Shown here piece by piece: positions 35,709 to 44,575 of a stretch of DNA of 64,000 nucleotides. The position numbers were made by a program, and so were the translations under genes. Origin of the DNA: Sphingobium baderi. GTDB taxonomy: Bacteria > Pseudomonadota > Alphaproteobacteria > Sphingomonadales > Sphingomonadaceae. The DNA lies in NCBI RefSeq assembly GCF_001456115.1, contig NZ_CP013264.1, positions 1,506,501-1,570,500 on the forward strand, written 5' to 3'. The notes beneath the pieces are model-generated. The model searched no databases, was not told the origin of the DNA, and was given only the letters and a program-made list of their open reading frames with translations. Each line of letters opens with the position of its first letter. The stretch's first letter is position 1.

Positions 35709-38066
35709 ATGAGAGGAAGGAATCTATTTGTTGCCGGCTGTTCCATATTTGCGATGCAATCGCCGGCGATTGCCCAGACCGCGAGCGCAGAGCCGCAAGC
35801 GGAATCCGGAATCGGCGACATTATCGTGACCGCGCAGAAGCGAGAACAGGCGCTCAATGATGTCCCGCTGTCTATTACGGCGGCTTCAGGCGAGAAATTG
35901 CAGGACCAGGGTATCACCGACGTTGCCGATCTTGGGAAGATCGTGCCGGGTTTCAACTATACCGAGAGCGCCTTTGCGACGCCGGTTTACACCCTTCGTG
36001 GTATCGGCTTCTACGATACTTCGCTCGCCGCCAAGCCTACGGTCAGCATTTACCAGGATCAGGTCGCGATACCCTTTTCAATCATGACGCGCGGCGCGAC
36101 GCTCGATCTGGAGCGCGTCGAGGTGCTCAAGGGACCGCAAGGCACGCTTTTCGGGTCAAATGCGACCGGTGGCGCGATCAACTATATCGCAGCCAAGCCA
36201 ACGACGACTTTTAAGGCTGGCCTCGACGCGAGTATCGCCCGCTTTGGCGAGGTGACAGCCGGCGGTTTCGTGAGCGGCCCGATCAGCGACACTATCTCCG
36301 CGCGCGTGGCCGTCCGCACCGAGCAGGGCGGTGCATGGCAGCGCAGTTACACACGCGATGACAAGCTTGGCGATCGGAATTTCACGACCGGCCGTCTGCT
36401 CGTCGACTTCGAGCCTTCCGACGCGTTGCGCTTCGAGCTCAACCTCAATGGCTTCATCGACAAAAGTGATGGGCAGGCAGCCCAGCTCATAGGCGTGGTG
36501 CCGCTGGGCAACCCGGCGCGCGCGGGAGAGTTTTACAGCTACCCGATCGCGCCTCTCAATAACCGGGCGGCCGACTGGACACCGGGCCAGGATCCCAAAC
36601 GCGACGATTGGTATTATCAGGCGTCCTTGCGTGGCGATCTCGATCTCAGCGACGACATCACTCTGACCTCGATCACAAGCTGGTCGAAATACGACATCGA
36701 CGCGGATATCGATCCGGACGGCGTTGCCCTCCAGGGCTATTTCTACAACACGACCGGCCGTATCACCGCGCTTTCGCAAGAGCTTCGTCTGGGCGGGAAG
36801 ACCGGCGACCTGAGCTGGATCATCGGTGGCAACTATTCTCGCGAAAAGACCTATCAGCATGACGAAGCAGCGTACCCCGATTCAACCTCGGCGTACCAGT
36901 TGGTCGATGCCGGCGTGGGCGTTCCGTTCTTTCGTTACTACCAATATTCCCAGCAGAAGTTCGTGAACAAAGCTGTTTTCGCCAATCTCGACTATGACAT
37001 CGGCGAATTCTTCACGCTGCATGGCGGCATCCGTTACACGAAGATCAATATCGACTTCGCGGGATGCACGGCCGATCGTGGTGACGCGCTGGGCGTGGGA
37101 ATAGAAAATCTGCTGAACTTCATCAGGGGTGGCGCGGGTCTCAGCCCAATTGACATTCAACCTGACGCTTGCGTTACTATCGATGCTGCAACCTTGACTG
37201 CTGGTGAAGTTCGTCGATCGCTCGATGAAGACAATGTGTCCTGGCGGGCTGGTCTGGATTTCAAGCCGAACAGGGACATCCTGCTCTACGCGTCGGTCAG
37301 CAAAGGATACAAGTCGGGCAGTTTCCCGTTGCTCTCGGCGAGCGACGCCAACCAGTTCAATCCGGTCACTCAGGAATCGGTCACCGCCTACGAGTTGGGC
37401 GCAAAGCTGACGTTGCTCGATCGTACCGCGCAAATCAATGGGGCTGTTTTCTATTACGATTATAGCGACAAACAGTTGAAGGGTCGGGTCGTTGCAAATC
37501 CCGACATTTTCGGTCCGCTTGAGGCGCTCGTCAACGTTCCCAAGTCACGTGTGCAGGGCGCCGAAATCCAACTCGATCTCGCGCCAACCGATGGCCTACG
37601 CTTTAGCATCGGCGGGACCTACCTCGACACCAAGATCAAGGGGAGCTTCGTCAACTATGACAGCTACGGGAACCAGGCCGATTTCGGCGGTTCTGCTTTC
37701 CCCTACACACCGAAGTACCAGATCGTCATAGACGGCCAGTATGATTGGGCTCTGAGTGATAATGTCGGCGCATTCATTGGCGCAAACATGAGTTTCCAGA
37801 GCGACACCAAGGCGGTTCTCGGCGATGCGAGGCAGACGCCCTCGCCGACGCTCACCGCGCAAGGCGGCCTGACGATCGCAGACTATACGCTGATCGATTT
37901 GCGTGCGGGTATCAACCTTGACGACAAACGCTACAAGATCAGCGCGTTCGTGCGAAACCTGACGAACGAGTATTACTGGTCGAACGCAACAAGGATCACC
38001 GACACGACCGTCAGGTTCGCCGGACGGCCGCGCACTTTCGGAGTCAGCCTCTCGGCCCGCTTATAG
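35709..38066 (+). CDS. TonB-dependent outer-membrane receptor
   Basis: About 785 residues. Signal peptide (RGRNLFVAGCSIFAMQSPA, cleaved near AIAQT), plug start DIIVTAQKREQALNDVPLS, the LKGPQGTLFGSNATGGAINY block, and a barrel ending GVSLSARL. I chose the ATG at 35709; the earlier TTG at 35691 overlaps the GAGGGAGG ribosome-binding site. It closely parallels the receptor at 20.75 kb and lies downstream of the P450 in the same direction, so it probably imports that enzyme's substrate. A strong terminator follows. Confidence 0.93.
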   Translation: MRGRNLFVAGCSIFAMQSPAIAQTASAEPQAESGIGDIIVTAQKREQALNDVPLSITAASGEKLQDQGITDVADLGKIVPGFNYTESAFATPVYTLRGIGFYDTSLAAKPTVSIYQDQVAIPFSIMTRGATLDLERVEVLKGPQGTLFGSNATGGAINYIAAKPTTTFKAGLDASIARFGEVTAGGFVSGPISDTISARVAVRTEQGGAWQRSYTRDDKLGDRNFTTGRLLVDFEPSDALRFELNLNGFIDKSDGQAAQLIGVVPLGNPARAGEFYSYPIAPLNNRAADWTPGQDPKRDDWYYQASLRGDLDLSDDITLTSITSWSKYDIDADIDPDGVALQGYFYNTTGRITALSQELRLGGKTGDLSWIIGGNYSREKTYQHDEAAYPDSTSAYQLVDAGVGVPFFRYYQYSQQKFVNKAVFANLDYDIGEFFTLHGGIRYTKINIDFAGCTADRGDALGVGIENLLNFIRGGAGLSPIDIQPDACVTIDAATLTAGEVRRSLDEDNVSWRAGLDFKPNRDILLYASVSKGYKSGSFPLLSASDANQFNPVTQESVTAYELGAKLTLLDRTAQINGAVFYYDYSDKQLKGRVVANPDIFGPLEALVNVPKSRVQGAEIQLDLAPTDGLRFSIGGTYLDTKIKGSFVNYDSYGNQADFGGSAFPYTPKYQIVIDGQYDWALSDNVGAFIGANMSFQSDTKAVLGDARQTPSPTLTAQGGLTIADYTLIDLRAGINLDDKRYKISAFVRNLTNEYYWSNATRITDTTVRFAGRPRTFGVSLSARL

Positions 38067-38076
38067 ACTCTCCCCT

Positions 38077-38121
38077 GGGTCGTGCTCACGAAAGGCGAGC
38101 GCGACCCTTTCTTTTTCTTTT
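38077..38121 (+). terminator. Rho-independent terminator after the TonB receptor
   Basis: An 11-bp stem with one G-U pair (38077-38087 and 38097-38107) and a 9-nt loop is followed by a T-rich run (TTTCTTTTTCTTTT). It lies between the receptor and the aldehyde dehydrogenase, so the latter needs read-through or its own promoter. Confidence 0.75.
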
Positions 38122-38133
38122 CGGAGACCTGAC

Positions 38134-39642
38134 ATGAACACGCTTATGACGATCGATCCACAATTGCATGGTGAACCTGGATTTGAGGTTAGGCTTCCCG
38201 ATACGAGGATGCTGATCGGCGGGGAGCGGCAAGAAGCAGGCGCTGGAAAGCGGATCGAGATCGAAGATCCGGCGACGGGTAAGGTTTTTGCAAGTGTTCC
38301 GGCCGGGACGGCAGAGGATGTGGACAAGGCAGTCCGCCGCGCGCGGACAGCCTTCGAATCCCACTCTTGGTCGCGGATGCGTCCGCTTGACCGTGCCAAG
38401 ATCATCGAGGCAATCGCCCGCAAGATCGAGGACAATGCAGGCGAACTCGCGCTCCTCGAAAGCTATGATAACGGCAAAACGGTCCATCACGCGATGGCGG
38501 TCGACGTCCCGGCCGCCGCCGACATCTTTCGCTACATGGCCGGCTGGGCTTCCAAGATTGGCGGGCAGGTGAACCCGATCTCCGGCGATGGGCGGCAGTA
38601 TCACAGCTACTCGGTCCACGAACCGATAGGTGTCGTCGGACAGATCGTTCCGTGGAATTATCCTCTCGCCATGGCGGCCTGGAAGATTGCGCCAGCTCTG
38701 GCGGCCGGCTGCACCATTGTGCTCAAGCCGTCGGAAGTCACTCCGCTTACAGCACTGCGCCTTGCCGAACTGGCGCTCGAGGCAGGCCTGCCCGAAGGCG
38801 TTCTCAACGTCGTCACAGGCTATGGCCATGAGGCGGGACAGGCTCTGGTAGAGCATCCCGGTATCGACAAGATCGCTTTCACCGGTTCCACGCGCGTGGG
38901 TAAACAGATCGTGCAAACCGCTGCCAAGGATCTAAAGCGCGTGACGCTTGAACTGGGCGGTAAATCTCCCTCGCTGATCTTCGCGGACGCCGATCTGGAA
39001 AAAGCGAGCATTGGCGCCGCGCTCGCGATCTTTTTCAACTCAGGCCAGGTGTGTCTCGCCGCGTCCCGACTTTATGTCGAGCGCTCGGTCTATGATCGTG
39101 TGGTCGAAGGGGTGGTGCAAGCTGCGCGGAGCTTCAAACTGGGTCATGGCCGCGACCCGGACGCGATGCTTGGGCCTCTCGTCTCGCGGGCGCAGCAACA
39201 GCGCGTCCTCGACTATATCGAGCAGGGGCGATCAAGCGGCGCCGAAATCGTCACGGGCGGTGGAACAGGGGGCGAGGGCGGCTATTTCGTCGAGCCGACA
39301 ATCTTCTCCAATCCAGGACCGGATTCCAGCATCGTGCGTGAGGAGATATTCGGACCGGTACTGGTCGCTACGCCATTCGATGATGTCGACGAAGCTGTCG
39401 CGGCCGCCAATGATACGCGCTACGGCCTTGCAGCGAACATCTGGACCCGCGATCTATCGCGCGCGCACCTGACCGCGCGTCGTCTTCAGGCGGGCACCGT
39501 CTGGATCAACACGCATGGGATGAATGATCCGTCCGCGCCGTTTGGCGGTGTCAAGGAATCGGGCTGGGGCCGCGAGGTCGGCGAAGAGGGTGTTCTGCAC
39601 TACACCGAGACCAAGACGGTTACAGCCCTTCTCGCCGACTGA
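38134..39642 (+). CDS. NAD(P)-dependent aldehyde dehydrogenase
   Basis: The protein is 502 residues. Active-site glutamate in LELGGKSPSL and nucleophilic cysteine in FFNSGQVCLAASR; the cofactor motif is FTGSTRVG. The sequence resembles the phenylacetaldehyde/betaine-aldehyde branch (MAAWKIAPALAAGCT). CGGAGACC precedes the ATG. With the CYP108-like P450 and the divergent alcohol dehydrogenase it completes a hydroxylation, alcohol and aldehyde oxidation series. Confidence 0.93.
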   Translation: MNTLMTIDPQLHGEPGFEVRLPDTRMLIGGERQEAGAGKRIEIEDPATGKVFASVPAGTAEDVDKAVRRARTAFESHSWSRMRPLDRAKIIEAIARKIEDNAGELALLESYDNGKTVHHAMAVDVPAAADIFRYMAGWASKIGGQVNPISGDGRQYHSYSVHEPIGVVGQIVPWNYPLAMAAWKIAPALAAGCTIVLKPSEVTPLTALRLAELALEAGLPEGVLNVVTGYGHEAGQALVEHPGIDKIAFTGSTRVGKQIVQTAAKDLKRVTLELGGKSPSLIFADADLEKASIGAALAIFFNSGQVCLAASRLYVERSVYDRVVEGVVQAARSFKLGHGRDPDAMLGPLVSRAQQQRVLDYIEQGRSSGAEIVTGGGTGGEGGYFVEPTIFSNPGPDSSIVREEIFGPVLVATPFDDVDEAVAAANDTRYGLAANIWTRDLSRAHLTARRLQAGTVWINTHGMNDPSAPFGGVKESGWGREVGEEGVLHYTETKTVTALLAD

Positions 39643-39969
39643 GGCAGGCAGACCCCGCCGACGGCCGACGGCCCTTATGGCAAGAACCGCATCGAGCATA
39701 TATCTTGACCCGGTTCTTGCCATCAAACTCAAAGCGCGGTTGTAATGACGAAGCAGCAATTCCCGCGTGTCGGTAATTATGACTCAGTCGCGCAGTGCGA
39801 TTCGCCAAGAGGCAGCAGATAGCGTAATTATCATGACATGTTCCGCCGTCACACGAACAATCAGGCTCGATGCGAGACGGAGTTGACGGAAGATCGTTAA
39901 AGGTTGGCAGCTCGCCATCGACAGGAGAACCGGGGCTGCCTCTCTGAGCCTGCCCCCAAGGCATTGCTC
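39643..39969. other. Convergent intergenic region with a perfect inverted repeat
   Basis: A 327-bp gap between the aldehyde dehydrogenase and pcaF. It holds a 13-bp perfect inverted repeat (39677-39689 and 39711-39723, ATGGCAAGAACCG arms, 21-nt loop) that could act as a transcription end for the rightward gene. The remainder shows no gene or clear signal. Confidence 0.5.
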
Positions 39970-41175
39970 CTAGACGCGCTCTACGGCGAGCGCCAAGCCC
40001 ATGCCGACGCCGATGCATAAAGTGGCAATGCCGCGCTTTCCACCCGTCCGCTCCAGTTGATGTACGAGCGACATTACGATGCGCGCGCCCGACATGCCGA
40101 GCGGATGACCGAGCGCGATAGCACCGCCATTGGGGTTCACATGAGGCGCATCGTCGCGCAGGCCCAAGCCCCGCATGACCGCGATGCCCTGGCTGGCGAA
40201 CGCTTCATTCAGCTCGATGATATCGAAATCGCCGATGGCAAGGCCAAGACGCGTAAGCAGCTTCTGAGTGGCGGGAAGCGGCCCGATACCCATCACGCGC
40301 GGCTCCACCCCAACCGACGCCATCCCCAATATGCGTGCGCGGGGCGTCAGGCCGTTGGCTTTCGCCGCCTTTTCGCTCGCAACGATCATCGCTGCCGCAC
40401 CGTCGTTGATGCCCGACGCATTCCCAGCTGTCACGCTGCCGTTGGGGAAAAGAGGCTTCAGTTTGGCAAGCGTCTCGATCGTCGTGTCGGCGCGAGGGTG
40501 TTCGTCCACGCTGACCTCGACCGTTTCGCCACGCTTCCGGCCTGGTACGGTGACGGGGATGATTTCCTGTGCGAAGAAACCGCTGGCCTGCGCGGCCGCG
40601 GCGCGCTGCTGGCTGCGAAGCGCGAAGCCATCCTGATCCTCCCGGCTGATACCGTGATCCTGCGCCACATTCTCGCCCGTTCGGGGCATCGTTTCGGTGC
40701 CGTAGAGCGCATCCAGGGTCGAATTGACGAAGCGCCAGCCCATCGTCGTATCCTCCAGCTTCTGGTTGCGGCCGAAGGCGCCGTCGGCCTTGCCCATCAC
40801 GAAGGGCGCGCGCGTCATGCTCTCGACGCCACCTGCGATGGCTATCGCCATCTCGCCGCAGCCGATCGCGCGTGCCGCCGCGCCGACGGCCTCCAGACCC
40901 GAGGCGCACAGTCGGTTGAGCGTCACCCCCGGTACCGTGTGCGGCAGGCCGGCAAGGAGCAGGCTCATGCGCGCGACGTTCCGGTTGTCCTCGCCCGACT
41001 GGTTGGCGCAGCCATAGAAAACTTCCTCGATCGAGCTGGGGTCGAGGTCCGGATTACGCGCCAGCAGCGCCTTCATCGGCACTGCACCCAGATCATCGGC
41101 GCGGATATTGGCCAGGATGCCGCCATAGCGGCCAATTGGCGTGCGCACGGCGTCGCAGATGAAGGCGTCGATCAT
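39970..41175 (-). CDS. pcaF: 3-oxoadipyl-CoA thiolase (beta-ketoadipyl-CoA thiolase)
   Basis: A 401-residue thiolase. Seen: nucleophilic cysteine in [13 protein letters not shown] (about residue 90), the [18 protein letters not shown] block with the active-site histidine, and C-terminal [13 protein letters not shown] with the second cysteine. The MGWRFVN segment and the overall pattern are those of PcaF rather than acetoacetyl-CoA thiolases. It cleaves 3-oxoadipyl-CoA to succinyl-CoA and acetyl-CoA. It lies 31 bp after pcaJ in the order pcaI-pcaJ-pcaF, giving the last two steps of the beta-ketoadipate pathway. Confidence 0.93.
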   Translation of the reverse strand: MIDAFICDAVRTPIGRYGGILANIRADDLGAVPMKALLARNPDLDPSSIEEVFYGCANQSGEDNRNVARMSLLLAGLPHTVPGVTLNRLCASGLEAVGAAARAIGCGEMAIAIAGGVESMTRAPFVMGKADGAFGRNQKLEDTTMGWRFVNSTLDALYGTETMPRTGENVAQDHGISREDQDGFALRSQQRAAAAQASGFFAQEIIPVTVPGRKRGETVEVSVDEHPRADTTIETLAKLKPLFPNGSVTAGNASGINDGAAAMIVASEKAAKANGLTPRARILGMASVGVEPRVMGIGPLPATQKLLTRLGLAIGDFDIIELNEAFASQGIAVMRGLGLRDDAPHVNPNGGAIALGHPLGMSGARIVMSLVHQLERTGGKRGIATLCIGVGMGLALAVERV

Positions 41176-41206
41176 GGATTATCCTTTTGGCTTATACTTG
41201 CGGGTG

Positions 41207-41857
41207 TCAGGCCGCCTGCGCTTCGTTGCCGAGGGGCACGCCGGTCATTCGGCGCAGTTCGTCAAGCGATAGCCCTTCCACCATCTCGACCACGCTCGCG
41301 CCGCGTGGCCCAACATCGAATACGGCGAGGTCGGTATAAACGCGCGATACGCAGGCAAGGCCGGTCAAAGGATAGGTGCAGGCCTCCACCAGTTTGCTTG
41401 TCCCCTGCTTGGTCAGCAATTCCATCATCACGAAAGTCTGTTTGGCGCCAATGGCCAGATCCATCGCGCCGCCCACCGCCGGGATCGCTCCGGGCTCTCC
41501 GGTATGCCAGTTGGCAAGGTCGCCGTTCACGGCCACCTGGAATGCGCCCAGCACGCAGATATCGATATGCCCGCCCCGCATCATCGCGAAACTGTCTGCA
41601 TGGTGAAAAAAGCAGCCGCCCGTCAGCAAGGTCACCGCCTGCTTGCCTGCATTGATCAGTTCCCAATCCTCCTCGCCCGGCGCGGGGGCGGGGCCCATGC
41701 CCAGCAGGCCGTTCTCGCTCTGGAGGAAAATGTCGCGGTCTTGCGGCAGATAATTGGCGACTTTGGTCGGCAGGCCGATGCCGAGATTCACATAGGCGCC
41801 TTCGGGAATGTCGCGCGCGACGCGTGCGGCCATCTCGTCGCGGTTCATGCGGTTCAT
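41207..41857 (-). CDS. pcaJ: 3-oxoadipate CoA-transferase subunit B
   Basis: A 216-residue class I CoA-transferase beta subunit. The catalytic glutamate lies in the SENGLLGMG motif near residue 50, the hallmark of this family. With PcaI it moves CoA from succinyl-CoA to 3-oxoadipate. I chose the ATG at 41857; the reading frame stays open far upstream over pcaI in another frame, but that extension is not coding. It begins 14 bp after the pcaI stop. Confidence 0.93.
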   Translation of the reverse strand: MNRMNRDEMAARVARDIPEGAYVNLGIGLPTKVANYLPQDRDIFLQSENGLLGMGPAPAPGEEDWELINAGKQAVTLLTGGCFFHHADSFAMMRGGHIDICVLGAFQVAVNGDLANWHTGEPGAIPAVGGAMDLAIGAKQTFVMMELLTKQGTSKLVEACTYPLTGLACVSRVYTDLAVFDVGPRGASVVEMVEGLSLDELRRMTGVPLGNEAQAA

Positions 41858-41871
41858 GGGGGTTCTCCCGA

Positions 41872-42561
41872 TTAGGCAGCGAGCGCGTGGTTGGTGGGGG
41901 ACGCGATCTCGACGACGCGCTGCACGAAAATGCCGGGCGTCACCACGATCTCCGGATCGATGGCGCCAAGCTCCACGATCTCGCTGACTTGTGCGATGGT
42001 CGTGGTCGCGGCCATAGCCATGATCGGGCCGAAATTGCGGGCGGTCTTGCGATAGATGAGGTTGCCCCACCGATCGCCCTTGTACGCCTTGATCAGCGCG
42101 AAGTCGGCCTTGATCGGATATTCGAGCACATGGTGCACGCCGTCGATCTGGCGCGTTTCCTTCCCTTCGGCAAGCTGCGTGCCATAGCCGGTGGGCGTGA
42201 AAATGGCGCCCAGCCCCGCGCCGGCCGCCTGGATGCGGGCGGCCAGATTTCCTTGCGGCACAAGCTCCAGCTCGATCTGGCCTGCCCGGTAGGCGGCGTC
42301 GAAATGATGGGAATCGGACTGGCGCGGAAAGGAGCAGATGATCTTTTTCACTCGGCCCGCCTCGATGAGGGCGGCGACGCCAGCCTCGCCGTTGCCGGCA
42401 TTGTTGTTGATGATCGTAAGGTCGCCTGCGCCGTGCGCGATCAGCGCGTCGATCAGCTGGTCGGGCATACCGGCCGTACCGAAGCCGCCGATCATCACCG
42501 ACGCTCCGTCCAGGATATCCGCGACTGCCTCTTCGGCCGATGTGATGCTCTTGTCGATCAT
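41872..42561 (-). CDS. pcaI: 3-oxoadipate CoA-transferase subunit A
   Basis: A 229-residue class I CoA-transferase alpha subunit. Seen: GASVMIGGFGTAGMPDQL near residue 20, the conserved coenzyme-A transferase signature 1 region, and LIEAGRVKKIICSFPR. It starts the pcaIJF operon and is divergent from an IclR-type regulator, with a tandem operator-like repeat between them. A linked protocatechuate dioxygenase is not in the window, so earlier steps must be encoded elsewhere. Confidence 0.93.
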   Translation of the reverse strand: MIDKSITSAEEAVADILDGASVMIGGFGTAGMPDQLIDALIAHGAGDLTIINNNAGNGEAGVAALIEAGRVKKIICSFPRQSDSHHFDAAYRAGQIELELVPQGNLAARIQAAGAGLGAIFTPTGYGTQLAEGKETRQIDGVHHVLEYPIKADFALIKAYKGDRWGNLIYRKTARNFGPIMAMAATTTIAQVSEIVELGAIDPEIVVTPGIFVQRVVEIASPTNHALAA

Positions 42562-42617
42562 GGGCGACGCTGCTCCTTTGATATGGGTCCCTTCTTCGAT
42601 CGTGGGTTTCTTGCGTC

Positions 42618-42650
42618 AACCGATAATCGAAGTATGAACCGATTATCGAA
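42618..42650. promoter_or_regulatory. Putative PcaR/IclR operator, paired repeats
   Basis: Two 14-bp boxes, AACCGATAATCGAA (42618-42631) and AACCGATTATCGAA (42637-42650), are repeated with a 19-bp period; their CGATAATCG and CGATTATCG cores are inverse complements. They lie just upstream of the IclR gene and opposite pcaI, a usual arrangement for IclR-family operators. Confidence 0.65.
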
Positions 42651-42670
42651 CAATAATCTGGGGTGCGGCG

Positions 42671-43441
42671 ATGGATGGTCGGAACGAACTGGAACGACCG
42701 GGCGACCCGGAATTCATGAGTTCGCTCGCGCGGGGGCTGGCGGTGATGCGGTGTGTCGCCGAGTCGTCCCGGCCGGTGACGATTGCCGACGTCAGCCGTC
42801 GCATCGGCCTCAGCCGCGCGGCGGTGCGGCGTTGCCTGCATACGCTCAATCTGCTGGGTTATGTCGGGCAGGATGCGCGCGGTTATGTCGTGCGGCGGCA
42901 GGCCCTGGCGCTGGGCCACCCCTATCTATCGCTCAATGCGCTGGCAGCACGCGCCCAGCCGCTCCTGAACCAGCTGCGCGACGCCATTTCGGAATCCTGT
43001 TCGCTCGGGGTTATGGAGGAAGACCAGCTACTATATGTCGCCCGATCGGAAGCATCGCGTATCATGTCGATCGGGCTGCGCGTGGGGAGCAGGTTGCCGC
43101 TTTATCCTACCTCGATGGGACGCGTGCTGCTTGCTGCCTGCGATCGCGAAGTGCAGGAGGCTTATCTCGATCGCGTCGACCTCAAAGCGCTCACGGACAA
43201 AACGGTGACCGGTCGCGGACAGCTGATGCAGATATTCCAGCGCGTTGCTACCGAGGGCTACGCTATCCTCGATGAGGAACTGGAGATAGGCGTGCGTTCA
43301 GTGGCCGTTCCGGTTAAAGGAAAGGCCGGGGTCGTCGCGGCGCTCAATGTCGGCATGTCCACCGCCCGCGTTTCTCTTGAGGACCTGCGTAAACGCATCC
43401 TGCCGGCTTTGCGCGAGACGGCAGCGGACCTCAGCCTCTAA
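42671..43441 (+). CDS. IclR-family regulator of beta-ketoadipate genes, PcaR/PobR-like
   Basis: A 256-residue IclR protein. The winged HTH is at about residues 15-75 (SLARGLAVMRCVAESSRPVT and the recognition helix LSRAAVRRCLHTL), and a GAF-like effector domain follows (SCSLGVMEEDQLLYVARSE, then ILDEELEIGVRSVAVPV). This is the PcaR/PcaU/PobR branch, which responds to beta-ketoadipate, protocatechuate or 4-hydroxybenzoate. It is divergent from pcaIJF and convergent with pcaC (4-bp overlap), so it probably activates both. Confidence 0.9.
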   Translation: MDGRNELERPGDPEFMSSLARGLAVMRCVAESSRPVTIADVSRRIGLSRAAVRRCLHTLNLLGYVGQDARGYVVRRQALALGHPYLSLNALAARAQPLLNQLRDAISESCSLGVMEEDQLLYVARSEASRIMSIGLRVGSRLPLYPTSMGRVLLAACDREVQEAYLDRVDLKALTDKTVTGRGQLMQIFQRVATEGYAILDEELEIGVRSVAVPVKGKAGVVAALNVGMSTARVSLEDLRKRILPALRETAADLSL

Positions 43442-43755
43442 CCGTCGATTTCGGCTATGATCCTGGCCGCCTCGGCAAAGGCCGTGTTGGCGGCTGGAAC
43501 ACCGGCATAGATGGCCGTCTGCATCAGGACTTCCTTCATCTCCTCGCGCGTGAAGCCGTCGCGCGTGAGGCCAGCACGAACATGCAGCGCAAATTCCTCC
43601 CACCGGCCGAGGCTGGCGGTGATTGCCAGTACGATCAACCGCCGCGTGCGATCATCTAGACCTGCCCGACCCCATATCTCGTTCCAGGCGATCCGAGTGA
43701 TCATTGCCTGGAAATCGCTGTTGAGGGCGGTACGCCCTGCCAGCGACCGGCCCAC
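43438..43755 (-). pseudogene. pcaC: 4-carboxymuconolactone decarboxylase, 5'-truncated
   Basis: A 105-residue carboxymuconolactone decarboxylase domain with the family segments FQAMITRIAWNEIWGR, RRLIVLAITASLG and KEVLMQTAIYAGVPAAN. PcaC is normally about 130 residues and starts about 25 residues earlier, with a conserved VRR-VLGDAHVDRSL-type segment. Here only GRSLAGR of that remains, behind a GTG, and a stop codon lies in frame 33 bp further up. The 5' end therefore seems replaced by foreign sequence at about 43755-43790, where the mobile region begins. It may still be made from the GTG but probably has lost its promoter. Confidence 0.7.
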
Positions 43756-44023
43756 CTTATCAAAGTGCGGGCCCTGGCAGGCGATTTAGAGGGCAACGAC
43801 AACCTGTTCGGCTCCGCATACAAGGCTTCCGATTCCCGAATGCCTCTTTGTCGTCGCTGGCCAAGTGATTTTGCTGTTGAGAATCACTTTCAATAAGGAT
43901 AATCTGCGCCAGATTAATGCCCTCATGAGCGTTTGGTGTCTTTCCTGAACGCTCACGAGCTCGACCACCTCTAGGTCTGGCGCTGAGTGTCTGACACGGT
44001 CAGCGGAAACAGGAGTCTAACCA

Positions 44024-44440
44024 ATGTATCTGACGACCCACCGCCCTCTTTCCAGCGATATCCGTCTGCTCAATAGGCCTATCGACATCTATCCTCACGC
44101 CTTCGAGCCTTCTCGGCTGGCAGCTGCAGCCGTCCGGTGCTGGGTTACGGCAAGGAGAGAATCGCTCGCGACGAGGGCACCGTTATATGAGCTGCTAGCC
44201 CCCTTTCGCTGTGAAGCCATGACCGCATATTTCGACAAACTCATGACACTCTTTCAAGAGTGCCTGGGAAGACCGATCCAGTTGGGCGATGCGTTTCTTT
44301 CAGCTGACGAAGAGATGCTGGTAGATCTGATAAAACTTGGGAGGTCGGCGGAGGCATATGCAGAATTATCGCATCTTGTAGATGCTGGACTCGAATGCAA
44401 AGACCTCCTGGCCAATCCAAGGTGTCAATTGCAACAATAA
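44024..44440 (+). CDS. Hypothetical protein
   Basis: A 138-residue protein with a well-placed AGGAG (44011-44015, 8 bp before the ATG), which is the main reason to call it. It is helical, with no signal peptide, membrane segment or motif that I recognise. It lies between truncated pcaC and IS remnants. Its GC content is lower than the catabolic genes, consistent with separate origin. The 268 bp before it (43756-44023) hold nothing else I can identify. Confidence 0.5.
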   Translation: MYLTTHRPLSSDIRLLNRPIDIYPHAFEPSRLAAAAVRCWVTARRESLATRAPLYELLAPFRCEAMTAYFDKLMTLFQECLGRPIQLGDAFLSADEEMLVDLIKLGRSAEAYAELSHLVDAGLECKDLLANPRCQLQQ

Positions 44441-44575
44441 TGTTCTACCTTAAGATGCCTACCATAAATCTAACCCGTAAAATTCACCAGGGACCGGTGG
44501 ATGTGGCTTAACTTTCTGACGTATGATTTGGTTGCCTACACCGACCATCGTCATTTCTGGAGAGCCACACCCACC

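Noticed and set aside
40057-41655. Long plus-strand open frame opposite pcaF and pcaJ
   Set aside because: It is the antisense of well-supported genes, has arginine- and histidine-rich composition typical of shadow frames, and shows no domain.
41207-42919. 570-codon open frame on the minus strand over pcaJ and pcaI
   Set aside because: Only its last 216 codons are pcaJ. The upstream part is an out-of-frame reading of pcaI, which is clearly coding in its own frame.
43786-43968. 60-codon minus-strand frame between pcaC and the hypothetical gene
   Set aside because: It is short, has no ribosome-binding site or domain, and lies in mixed mobile-region sequence.
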